DNA of 64,000 bases from Rhea pennata (Eukaryota; Chordata; Aves; Rheiformes; Rheidae). Each line of letters opens with the position of its first letter. Position 1 is the stretch's first letter. Of this stretch, positions 17,370-30,287 are shown piece by piece. The translations under genes and the position numbers were made by a program. Location: assembly GCF_028389875.1 (NCBI RefSeq), contig NC_084678.1, positions 18,010,899 to 18,074,898 on the forward strand, written 5' to 3'. The notes below the pieces were generated by a model that saw only the letters and a list, made by a program, of their open reading frames with translations, had not been told where the DNA came from and searched no databases.

Positions 17370-17701
17370 TTATGAATTAAGAAGGTAGCTTTCTTTATCT
17401 TATGTCTCTCAAATCAGAAATTAGTCCAGGACAGCATATTTTATTTTTGTTGTAGTGATGAGCTGAGAAAACCAAATACATTGATTTGGTTTGTAAACTT
17501 TCACAAAATGTGACTGTTAACTTGGCAAGTTCAAATGCTACCCCACACCTACAAACTCTAAAGTGCAGACTGGTCAGCAGTCACTGCCCTCTGACTTCAG
17601 ACCTTTAAGATAAAGCAAAGCCCATGGTGTGCCAGTGTGACACTGGTATTGTGAATAAAGTAATAATAATAATAAAACCAGTACTATTCAACGACACCCT
17701 C

Positions 17702-17707
17702 TTTATT
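17702..17707 (-). terminator. RPRD1B: Candidate distal poly(A) signal of RPRD1B
   Basis: AATAAA on the minus strand (TTTATT on plus), followed by GT-rich then T-rich sequence. Using it gives a 3' UTR of about 2.4 kb. A nearer candidate is at 19443-19448; which is used cannot be told from sequence. Confidence 0.4.
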
Positions 17708-20093
17708 CAAAAATAGATATCTATGAGACATTTCAGAATATACTGCTGTCACAAATGGCAGCCTATACTTCTAAATTAATTCCTAAAAATCAATTCATAT
17801 ACAGATTTAAGCTTTTGTTAAAAAAAAGACACACCTTGGGGAAATCTGTTTAACCTTGAGAGAATTTCACCCAGTTCACCAGATGCCCTTTGCCCCAAAA
17901 GTAAAGCAAATAAAATTAAAAACAACGAGACTTCATTTAAATTAAGCAAAATAAAACACACATGTATATTTGGAAAAAAACATTTCAATTAAAAAAAAAA
18001 AAGACATACAGCTTTCTCACAGAAGATCTGCTCAAAACAACAGTGTGAGATGTCAATACATTTGTCTACATAATTTTTTTTTAATGATAATTTTTTTTTC
18101 TATAATGGATACACATTCAATCAATGGTCAAAATAATTACTGGTTAAAACAGCCTCAGGGTAACACCATGAGCTGAAAAAGGATAGAAATGGATCTTTTG
18201 GTTTGGGTTTTTGAGGTTTGTTTCTTCTTGTTTTTGATTTTTGGCAAAAGCAGATAGACTATACAGTGCATTAATCTAAATATTGCTTGGACCATAAAGG
18301 GCTGCAAAATCACACCAATTCATGGAAAAAGTATTTCTGTCACCGGAATTTTCCTGTAAACTAAAGGGAAAGCATATTTCCTGGCTGGGTAGTAAGGATG
18401 CAAGAAGTTTAACAAAAAAAGCAGGGGGGGGGGGGACGGGGACGGGACACGACGACACAACGACGACAAAGTGAAGTGTCAGTAAGAAAAGCACAGGAGC
18501 TTTTTGACAACTTAATGACCAAAAACGCTGTATTATTTAACTGAATGCTGAATATGCTACTGAATACCCTGTAAAATAAATTAATAAGAACGCAGAACAA
18601 GCTTTGCATTTCTGTAGGTTTCCTCTCATGTCTTTGACAACAGCAGCTTAAGACTATAGGGAGGCACAAACACAGCACATCACTTCAGCTAATTTCAGCC
18701 TCTGTGTTACAAAACCTGTATTATCAGATCAAGTGTTTCCAGAAACTTAAGATGTTTTATAGTGATAGGTGCTAAATTTAAACAGAATTGTTAGCCAGAT
18801 TGGAATGGTTTTTAATGATTAGAGAGTCCAGCTTGTTAAAGCTAACACACAAACTGAAATCTAATTACATCCATGGCAGTTAAAACATTAGCTAGCAGAA
18901 TTATGGAATTAAAGAGTACTTTAAATTTGTTTTTTTGTTTTTTTTTTGTTTTTTGTTTTTTTGACTTTTCCCAATAATAAAATCAACTCACATTAATCTG
19001 TGACACAAAATTAAGTACATCCTTCTAATATCTACATGCATGTTCATGGCACGTATACATACAGGATATGTGCATACATATGGGTCTATTTTCTATATAA
19101 ATAAATATTTATACCACATTTAACTTCTGTCCACCAAATAGCTTCACTAAAGCTATAGAGAGAATTTATAGAATATTTTCAATGTAATCTTCCTCAGAGT
19201 AAATCAGACAGTACCTGTCACAGGGCTATCACCGGTTGCAATCCACTATTCCAACCTCTCTGCTAGTTAAACCAAAGCTTCTGTAACCATCTACTTTTGT
19301 GTAATAGAGAAGGAAAATGTGGTATAAATCTAAGGTAGCTAGAACAAAATTTACTTCCACTCTTGTTTAAGTAATATCCAGTTCTGCACTGCTCAGCAGA
19401 GAGTAAATTATGAAGCTCTCTCTAATTCACAAAGAAAAGCTGTTTATTTTTATTGTCTGTGGCAAGTCTCAATTTATGTACATGCCAAATAGGAACTACC
19501 TTCATATCAGCCCTACAACAGTATGAGGAACTGTAGATTTAAGAAAATATTTATCTGCACCATTGCTCAATAGATACCTTTTCCTTACGTTGGCATGGTA
19601 CAGTATCTGCACACATACACATCCCTGGGAAGCCCACTAGCCTCTCCACTGTTCTCAGATATGAGGTTCAGAAACGCAACTAAAACAGACAAGACTGATT
19701 CAGAAATAATACACACTTTTATAGAGAAAAAATGTTATATGGTCAACCTTTCTTTAAAAACTTTCCAGGTATATATGTACATGATTCTCATGACTTTTGT
19801 GGGGGTAACAAGTGCTAAGAGCATACAGAAAGAGTATGGGGAAAAATGTGAAAAAAGTCTGCCTATATGGACTATCCCCACATCCTTTAGAGCTCGCAAA
19901 AAAACTCACTCTTTATCCTCCCCTCAGCGTGAGCCAATGTACACAGAGAGAGGGTGAGCATGAGCAGCCAAGAGGTTGAAAGCAGGGTCTACAGGTTCCT
20001 TCCTACGGTAGATCTTGGAAGACTGGATTTCCAGTCAACACCAGTCTTCTTACTTCTGCTGGTAATAATGGAAACTGGAGAATACCATTTGTT
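17703..20093 (-). other. RPRD1B: Probable RPRD1B 3' UTR
   Basis: AT-rich non-coding sequence after the stop codon, with no competing gene. It carries a T-rich run with interspersed G at 18929-18963 (A-rich in the transcript) and a G12 tract near 18425 (C-rich in the transcript). The end is inferred from the poly(A) candidate only. Confidence 0.45.
19443..19448 (-). terminator. RPRD1B: Candidate proximal poly(A) signal of RPRD1B
   Basis: AATAAA on the minus strand about 650 bases after the stop codon. Alternative polyadenylation with the site near 17702 is possible. Confidence 0.25.
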
Positions 20094-20243
20094 CTAGTCT
20101 GTTGAAAACAGGTCACCAGCAGACGGCAGAGGTGCCAGACCTCCTGTAACATTGGGCAGCAGCGACAGATCTGGAAGGCTCTGGATGTGGGATTTCAGCT
20201 CCTTGCGGACCTGAGTTACCCGAGCAAGCTTCTGTTTATATTC
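20094..20243 (-). CDS. RPRD1B: RPRD1B exon 7 (terminal)
   Basis: 150 bases including TAG at 20096-20094. Residues 278-326, [20 protein letters not shown] to AGDLFSTD, the end of the coiled-coil and the conserved tail. Acceptor CCCTCAG ends at 20244. Confidence 0.96.
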   Translation of the reverse strand, partial: EYKQKLARVTQVRKELKSHIQSLPDLSLLPNVTGGLAPLPSAGDLFSTD

Positions 20244-23200
20244 CTGAGGGAAAGAGACAAGGCAACAAGGATTAAACACAAGTTATTTAACAATGCTTTT
20301 AGTTAAACTAAAGGTATTTTCTAGGTGATGATTGTGGGAGAAAGTGGCATGGTCCTAGCTCTCTGAGCAAGTGTAGGCACGACAACAGACCTTATCACTT
20401 GCATTCAAATTCACAAGCTGATATTAACAGGAAGTCCACAAGTTTTGGCATCCTAGAACCACTAATCCTGCTCTAAGATACATTTCTTCAATAGGAACAA
20501 CAAAGTGCCTCCAAATTCAAACTCCCTAGGGTCTGGGAGAGTATTTAGGAGAAGTATCACTATACAGTTGCTCTATTCTTGTATTCTTCCCTGTGCAACT
20601 GTCTTTTTCTATCATCAAAGACAGAATAATGACAGAGCATTCTTCAGATATACTTCCACTGATAAAGCTGGCAGTACCACTGAAGGTATTACTGTTCTGC
20701 TAAAATGTTCACTTTCTTCAAACTTCATCAGCTTTGAATATTTAGATAACCACATTTTCCCTTTTCAGTTATTAAATCAAAAACAAGTATTGGTTGTGAA
20801 ATAGGGTCTCCTCTAATAACACAATAACCCCTAGTTTGCTTTTGTAAATCTGCCATTTTTCTGAAAGTTTTAGAGGCAGTTAGAGATCTTCAAGTATACC
20901 TAAAGCAAAACCATGAGGTGAGAGACCCTAATTTAAACCATGACAGCTTTTATGATTGAAAGGATGCAACATCCAACCTTGTATTATTGATGCTTTAAGC
21001 TTTAATATGATGTGTACTTTTCCTTAAAAACATCACTCTATTATTTGCTTTTAACTGCCTCGTTCTACAGGACAGCATACCTGCAGACACCATAACCCTA
21101 TCTGGATAAAAGCAAGGGGGATAAACTTCCTAATTTGATGTATCATAGTCCTAGAGAAGAACTAGATCAATTTCAAAATATCGTATTTGTTCACGTATAC
21201 TGCACATAAGACTTCCTTTTGCATGCATTTAAAGAGAAATATTGCATAGATATTCTCTGGAAAGAACAGGAAAGTAGCCAAGAATAAACAGAAATCATCA
21301 TTATATTACTACTTGTAAGTACCATATTAGACAACTCATTAGCAACCATGTTAGCTGTACGCATTAGACTGGCATATTAGCAAGTAACACAGAAATACGC
21401 ATATGATCACTAAATGTAAATCAGAGAAAAACACATCCAGACTGGACTGAAACCAAACAAAACATAATCACTAAAATTTTCAGAATTGCATGAAAACAAA
21501 AGGAGAAAAGCAACAAGTTAGAGAGAGAGAAAAAGAGAGAGAACTTGCAAATAATTTCTCCATATATATCAATCCTCAAAAATCTCTGCTATTCAAAAGA
21601 AACCAGTATTTCATGAGAAGATAGGGAAGAGTTTGGAGCCCAGAAATGAAATAAAACAACCTTACCTTGTTAAATTATGCATAGAGACCATTTAAGAGCA
21701 GACCAATACATTCAGACCCAACTACACTATCTAACACAAAAGCTCAACTAAGGATTGATAGTTACATAATTTTCAAAGTTATGTGATTCTAAACATTTAT
21801 GTAACAGACTATAGCTAATTAAATCATATAAAAAATAGATATTGTATCACTTCTTTTGGAATGTACCAGTCTTAACCTAATTGCCCGTGTCACATATTTT
21901 TTCATGTCATCTCCAGAATGCAAGAAACAATAGAATTAAAAAAAATTTTAAAAAAGTATACGGAGTAGATTTCTGTACAGCCACTTCTAATATTAACTTA
22001 CTTTTGATTTCTTAATTACTTGGCAAAGAAAGAACAGTTTAGCAGAGAAATTAAGTTTATCTTTGAAGATCAAACAAAACTAGGAACACATTTAATCAAG
22101 ACATCTTTCTGAAGAGTTTACAACTTTAATCCAATCTTTCTAACCTTCTCAACGATGGAAATTCTCTTCACCTTCTCCAAATATCAAAGCAGAGCAGTTC
22201 CTACAGGGTTACAAGCAATGGGTTTACATTCTCTGTATTTTATTAATTTAAATTATAATAGTGAGAGCAGCAGAGCTGATTGCAAAAATAAAGAATATCC
22301 CTATCTCTGCAATGGTTATATAAATATGTTCTGTAAATTTCCAGCCAACATCCAAACTAGAATGTCCTTTAACAGCCAATTTCAAACCTCTATCATTTTA
22401 CAAGGACCAGTGAGCAAACATAACATTAAAATCAACCACTTTTGTTAACGTACATGGAACAATATATTGAAATAATCAAATTCAAACAAAGCTCTACCAA
22501 TTTCATAAAGTGTACTGTTCACAAGCCTAAAGTACAATAACAAAAGGCAGCTCCAGAGAAGGTGCGCCCATTAATTTATGGTCCTGCTTTTTGTTCTGTT
22601 TTAACAGGAGACAGAGAATCAAAATAAGAACACACTCAACATCCCCAGTCATACCACTCTGAGAAATACTTCTGCAATCCAAGATTAATCAAATCAATGT
22701 ATCAGGGAAGATGATGGGCTAACTGCAAAACAGCTTAAAACTCACCAGCAGTTGGGAGGGAAAACAAAGCATAAGGAATTAGTAGGAAATCATCATAGCT
22801 AGGATACAAATCCTGATGCCTCTGCTTTTCAGTTTTTAAATACATGCAAGACAGGTCACTCTACCTTCAGAAGTATAACAGAGAAGCAAGAGCAGTTCAA
22901 TGAATAACAAAAATAAATCATGGATATAAAATGGATTTTGCATAAGACTTTAAAAAATCATTTAATATGAGCAGCCAGAGCTGAAGTTAATTCTTCTCTC
23001 CTTCCACCTTCCAAAGCTACTCATTTAACCAATACAAAACAGGGCAAACATTTTAATGAAAGGAGAGACAATGGACAGCACAGAAGAGTAAAACTGAGGC
23101 ATGAAACACACATAGGGAAATATGGCAAGAAAGCAAACTTCAAAAGACAGAGAACAAAAAAAACAAAAGAGACAGATGGATTTTTAAACATGAATGCAAA

Positions 23201-26200
23201 AAAAAAGAGCAGACAAAGAGGAGAGAACTGGAAGCACCAATTCAGCAGTCTGCATTCCTACATTTATCATATTTCTCTGAGAGAATGCGGAAGCTGACAC
23301 AGGGAAAAGGGAGTGATGGTAAGCTGAATGCTCTACTGAAGTCTGGCAACTTGATGATTAACATAAGGCAGGGAGACAGCAGAACACCACTTCTTGCACA
23401 CATAGAATATAGACAGCAAAAGTATTTATTATATGCCAAATGTTTATAGATAGAAGGTAGATGTTGCTAAATTCAGAGATTGTGATTTTTTTTTTGGCAG
23501 AACACTATCTTAAAACTATAATTCAGGACCCTGTCAGAGACTGATGGATATCAAGCTGGGAAAGAAAGGGCAGTGCTTTCTCAAGAATGCCAAACTCTAT
23601 AAAGGCTGAATATTAGCATTTTTTTTTTGGGGGGGGGGGGAAGGAGGGGGACGGCTGCAGTAATTCTTGTTGAAGATAGGAGAGAAATCAAGAACGGTAA
23701 GACAGCTGGCAAGAGCAGCAAGTCTGATAAACAGGGCAGAAGGTGCAAACTCCAAGTATAAGCCAAGGAAAATCCCAAATACTGCTTAAATTGCCAAGAT
23801 CATGCACGAGAATTCTGTAAAAATAAATGTAATGTAATATCCTACCTACATAGGAAGACTAATACCTTGTCACTTTCAGTGGAAAAACTGACAGGAGGAC
23901 TAGAATACTCTACTTACAATGGATGATTAGGACTAAAACACTATGCTTTGAACTGAAGACCAATTGTGTGATTGTACAGTTGTATTAAATTCAAACAGTA
24001 TAATTTATTTTCTGATGGAAATATTTAGGGGGAATGAGAATCTTTGAAATGCTTTCTTTTTGATAGCCCAGCTCTGAGAAAACAAGATGTATATTTGTCC
24101 TGGTGTAAAAAGTGGGACAGAATCACAGTTTGCATACAAGTTTAGGAACAATTCATCTATGGATTAACAATTCTAAATCTCAGAAAAAGTTGCATTAACA
24201 GCTTCAATTGTTTAGGAAAACACCGTTCTTAGCATAACTCAATTTTAAGGGATACTCAACTTTGAGAGCTCCATAGAGCTCTCATAAATGAGAAATACCT
24301 TCTTCATTTGAACAAAGACTTTTGTACAGATATGATGACAAAATAATTCAAGTCACCTTGAGAACCACATCTGTGCAATTTATGTAATTATACCTTCTTT
24401 GTAGGATAATTCAGGCATTAACTACTCTAAACAAAAGTTTTGGTTAAAGCAGTAAAGCCTAACTCCTACCAGGTTAAAAAAATAAAAATAAAAATAAAAT
24501 AAAAACAACCAACAACCTTGAAACCCCTTCTCCCAAGAAAGGGTAGCAACAGCCCCACAGACATTAAGAACTCTGGCTTAGAAAAGGGTCGCTAAGTTCA
24601 GGAACTGAAACACTGTTTTAAGGGAATAATTCAGGAACCAAAGTTTCCTAGAAGAGAAGATCATTTGCTGGACAGACTTGATGCACAACACAGACTGCAA
24701 TAGAGAGGCTGTCTCCCTTATGCTAAACAGTTTCCATTCTGTCCTGGTACTGATGTCTTGCTGATTCATGGAAGAGCAGTAAAGGACCAAAGAGACTGGA
24801 CACCAAGGTTGAATGAGGGACTGCTGACTGAACTGAGGCACCTGAGAGGCCTAACAAAAGGCAGCAGCATGAACAAAACAGTGATCTGAGGACAGCTATC
24901 AATGCTTTGCTACGAAGGCAGCCTAGGCGAGCACAGTCTGGAGGCAGTCCATCTCTTCCAGATAACCACTCTTAGAAGCAGAGAATTCTGAACTCCCTCT
25001 GGAACAAGGAAGAAATGCCTACTAATGAGAAGTAATCATAAACCTTGTTACTTTCATACGAAGTCCAAGGCACATTCATTTGAATTTGCGATCTCCACTT
25101 TGAGCAACATACACAAGCTCTCCTCAGGAACATGTGCAAGCAGAGATATGTAACCCCTTCTAGGCTCTGTGGGATTTTTTTTCCACAAAACATGTTGTGC
25201 CTATATTCTGCAATGACGACTCTGAAAATAGACTTCATGAAGAATCACGTTTTCCAGTGAGCTCCCTTATATGACATGCTCTGAAAGAACACTTTGCAGA
25301 TTTTTGCATAAGGTCCATCTATTTCATAAAACTGAAAAAATAAGTAGCTCACTTAAAAGAAACTGTTGCTTCCGAGGTCGCAGTTTGTACTCTATGTGTC
25401 TAGCTAATTGCCTCGCTGCATAGCAGGCTTTCATTAAGATTAATGGTATTTGGATGTTATTTGCCTTTTTAGGCAAAATAATGAGATATTTGTTGTAGCA
25501 AGACTTTGAGGATGAAACTTGGCACTGTGCCTCATGAATGCCTTTTCTAATCAACATTATCTTTCAGTATGTGGAATTCTAAATCCACAGTGGTCAAGCA
25601 AATTAGATATTTAGCCCTTGAAAAACAAACACAAAATCAGAAATAAACACCACTAAACAAATTTAAGACCTGATGGAAGCGTTTAATTCAAAAGGAGCCT
25701 TGATTGAACATTATAAATACGGCTTTAATTGAAATTGTGAGGACTGTTGCATGGTGTGGTTCACCTTGTTGGATTACACAGTGTGGACTTCATTTTATTT
25801 TAGCTTAGACTTTGCACTGAACACTTCCACTCCTATTCTGGGTCAAGCAGTATCACTCTAAGTCATCACAGCAATTGCATCTACTGAAAAACATCTATTT
25901 AAGTATTAATGAGAATTTAAAAAGTGAATAGGAAGAGCAGTCAGTCAGCCTCAGCTTTGATATAGTGTAGCTTAAATCAGATATATGAAAGCAAAATACT
26001 TGCCACAGGAAGGGAAAAAAAAAAAAGCTCAACAGAAGTTTGACAACTGTACATACTATAGTAAGAGGTTTGACAGTAAGATGCTAAGTCATGCAAAAAT
26101 TTCTAATTAAAAATATTAAATATATAACACTATTAGAGCTAGATGTTCCTTTGCTTTTGCTGCTCGCTGCTTAACCTATGTAAAGGACATAAAATCTATT

Positions 26201-29200
26201 CATTAAAACACATTAGAATATGACTGTCACAATGGCAGCATATCTACAAAAAAAAAAAAAAAAAAAAAAAAGAAGACCAACAGGAAACATATTGGGAGAA
26301 AATTACTGCAAGTGGAAAGTTTTCTAAAGCAAGGATAGCTGTTTACACACTCAAGTAGTATTTTAACAGCATACATAAACTCTAATCTTAGCTATTGACA
26401 AAATTTTCAGTAATAGCACATGAACATGAAAACCGCAAGATACTTAATGAGGTTTAGGTTATTATTAACCAATATAGCCACTAAATACCTAGAGCATCAC
26501 CTAACAGCATTTTTTCCATTGATGATTTATCAGGTAATTTTAAAAGTCTACAGTTTAATTCTACTCCTGTGCTCAAAAACTCCTCTACAGAAGATCCCCA
26601 AATCACATGCTACATATGGATTCACTTGAGCTCCTACCAGGCTATTGCTTTTTGCCTTTTAAAAAGTAGTTCAGCACTCTCCTTCCATTCCCCAATTTAT
26701 GCAGCATGTTTAGCATATCAGCAGTTTTCTTCTGCCTCCAAAGCCATCCGCCTCCACATTCCTGTAAGTGTCCTGTTTGAACAAGCCCAGTTTTAAAATT
26801 GTATTCTATCCAGTACTTCATACCAGATAAGCATAAATCTATTTTACCCAAACAAAGGCAGAAGGCATTGGCCAGCGCACGAAGCAGAATTACCAACAAG
26901 TGAACTGGGGGGGGGGGGGGGGGGAATAGCATTCTCCACATCAGTTATAACCTCCAAACCTCTTAGAAAGCAACTTTAAAGACCCTGTCTGAAAACTGGA
27001 GACATGAATTAGCCTTACAAGGAAACACTACATTCATAGAAATAAAAAGCTTCTCAATCCAAAGACGGCAGCTGACAACTGCTAACATACCCCCACCCAC
27101 AAACCCAAGAGGAAAGAAATCAAAATCCAAATTCAGCTGAACACAAGTGAGAGATTAGACATGTTAAAGACCTAATCCAGAGCCCACAGCCCTCATAAGC
27201 AATTTCTGTGGACACGTGCCGGGCTTGGGTCACAGCCCATGTAAAACCTTGAAAAGAGACCTGAACCTGCTCTGGTACAAAGTTAGGGAGCTGCACAAGC
27301 ATGACAATGAGCCTACCCTGCCATTTCTCCTCTACAGGGCTAATCAGTTCAAGCACAGCACTACACTAGTATGGCTGCTTGACAGAGCAAGCCACAAACC
27401 TGCAGCCCTACAGCTGCAAAGTGCATCACTTAGGCTCCAGTCTCATGACTTCAGAAAAATGTGTTCTATCGTCAAGGGGACAAACTGTTTTCCAGCAACT
27501 GTCAGAACTCAAGAACAACTTTGGAGTCAATACAGCAAATATTTTGGGGCATTCTTGCAACTATACAGTCATAGAATCATAGAATTGGTAAGGTTGGAAG
27601 GGACCTCTGGAGATCATCTAGTCCAACCCCCCTGCTCAAGCAGGGTCACCTAGAGCATGTTAGACAGGGCTGCAGCAACAAGGACCCCCCTCACTGAAGC
27701 CCAGGCTTGAACCAGGGACCTTTAGATCTTTAGTCTAATGCTCTTCTAGCTGAGCTATTTTGGTCCCTGCAAGAAGTCAGAAAATAGAGAGAGAAAAATC
27801 TTCCATTTCATAAATTTAGTGCAGAAGAACACACCTCAAAAGCAAACTGGAAAAAAAATGCTAACGTGGCAAGCAGTTTTTCACTTTGCTGCAGCAAAAA
27901 ATCAACAACGCTGATGTATTTCAACCCTCAAATATATATTATCAAAAAGGGATTGCACAGATTAAACAACATGTAGATTTTAAAGGTGTCTTGAAACCAT
28001 TTTCTTAACAAAAAGAAAAAAAAACACACCAAAAACATGCACAGTTCTCAGTGAGAGTCTAAGCCAAAGTTTTTTCAGGTGCAGCTGAACAACCAGAAAA
28101 ATTACTCTAAACTGAATCTTAAATATAATACATTCTTTCATATATAAGCACACATGTATACACACCCTCACACACACTATATACACACCTGTACTATAAC
28201 TATATACACACCCTATATACTACACTATGTTCTTAATGTAACCTTTTACAAAGGCAGGTAGACAAGACTGATGGAGGGTGTGGGGAAAAACTCAGCACCA
28301 GTGACTCCATACCAAAGCAAAAATCCTGAATGCATTCTCCTCTTTTCCTGATTAAAATACCTCCCTTCATCCTACTCCATATTTTATACTATCAGCAGTT
28401 ATTTTAGATACCCATAAGGCTTCCACACCATTTGCCTTTTTTAGTACTACTTTAACTTGATTTTTCTAGTTTCATCTACTTAGTTGACTTCATTTTACAG
28501 TCATCTGTTACACCAACATCGAAGTTTCCTCCTGCAAATATCTCCCATTTATTTCTGTTCTATCCAAATTGATTCCCTGGATTTTTTTCCCTCCTATTTG
28601 TCTGCCATGCATCTACAAAAAGATCACACTGACTTCAGAAAGACAACTCCCCTTAATGCCCTACGCAGACTCAGGTGCTGAAGGACAAAAAAAGAACCTC
28701 CCTAACTGATGGCATTCAGTAATTGCAGCAGGGTCAGCGACGGCCAAAAATAACATGAGGCATAGAACTTCTAATGGAAGTTAAATATTCATATGAGATA
28801 AGTCACTTTATCTCATTCTTAGTAGAAATATCAGTTCTTGCTCCTATGCTGCACTTGAAAATAGATTTTTGGACCTTACACCTATTACAAGACTCTAGGC
28901 GGAACTTTGATCTAGTACAGGCCATAGAAGATTATCTAGCAGTTGCAGTATTAAGCTCACAATTTTGGACTGAGATGACACATTCTTTAGGAAGATATAC
29001 AATGTTCAGATATCAAGTGATATTGACAGAAGCCATGATAGCTTTCAGTAAATTAACCTAATAATATTTACTCTTAAAAATACTTGCCTTGTTATAGCCT
29101 GCTTATTATCAGCTTTGATCTGGGCAATTTTGCTCTGCAGGTGACTGCCAGAATAAAAGGAATTATGCTTTCCTCTTTTTGTAAGTACTTTTAGACTACA

Positions 29201-30255
29201 ATCAAGTCATCACAATCTTTTCTCAATAAAGCAATACTCATTATTACACTTCACATTATTCAACTGCTGCCTGGGAATTACTATACTAAAAGCAGACTTT
29301 ATCCATATGTTTTAACTTTCAGGCCCTGTATTAGCTTTCTCCCTTCAAATTACCAGTATTTCTTAGCATTATGCTTTTTGAGTCTTCACTCGTGCCAATC
29401 TTCACCAACGTTCAAGCATTACTTGTTGTGTAAGACCGTCTTTCTCAGTATATTGCTCCTTGATAAACAGCTCTTCTGCAACTGATGACAAAAATTCTGT
29501 GCCATAGAGTTGTGGTAACGTAAACTATTCTAGGCATCAGCTCCCTAGAGATAAATACTCAATCTATGTATATAATATTTTGAGAATCTGCTGTTTCAAT
29601 AGGGATAATACTAACAGGATAAGTACACAACTGTAGCTTTTTAGACAGCAAAAGCTTTTCCAAAGATGTGAGATTAGCTATTTTCGTTACTATCATAATG
29701 AAAGACTTCATTTTATACGCAAGTCAAATACAACAATTATCCAGGGATTTTTTGAATCACCCATTTCTCACATCTTAGAGTAAAGCCCTGATTTATATTA
29801 CTAAGTACGAGCCCCCATTCCCCATCTAGCAATCTTGACCGAAATAAGGTACTTACTGAAGTAAACAATCCATCTATATCCAAAATGCTATCTCATCTCA
29901 GAGTCAGGAAGCTTACTTCACCAGAGAAAAAAAAAAAAAAAAACTTACAGTCAATTGCAATCAAAGATTATGGAAAAGATCTCGAGAGACCAAAACATAC
30001 TATGAGAAGACATAAAGATTGTTTAAAGTTTTCTTCTTCTTTCAGTCTTTGCTTAAGTAAATGTTTTTGTGTTTTTTAATACATTTCCTAATTGCTGCAA
30101 GACTTTGGATACTTCTATTAAAATGCTTATTAGCACTACAAAGAAAAATCCTGGCCCTTATCAGTAGTCTTACTGTCAGAACATGAAAGACAAACAAAAC
30201 TGATAAGCAGACAGAGCATGCCATATCTCCACTATGTATTAAAACATAGTAAGTC

Positions 30256-30287
<32 letters not shown>

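Larger units (their letters stand above)
10661..17695. other. Intergenic region between convergent TGM2 and RPRD1B
   Basis: About 7 kb with no supported gene. 10661-13300 is mostly CpG-rich with AT-richer islands near 11160-11290 and 12090-12330. From about 13.3 kb the composition turns AT-rich and stays so to 45.2 kb. A 22-base tandem duplication lies at 14282-14325. One exon-like open frame at 17112-17369 (minus) is not recognised. Confidence 0.6.

Noticed and set aside
27692..27764. Functional tRNA-Phe gene
   Set aside because: The anticodon is changed, the acceptor stem does not pair and a CR1 tail follows. It is a retroposon head, not a tRNA gene.
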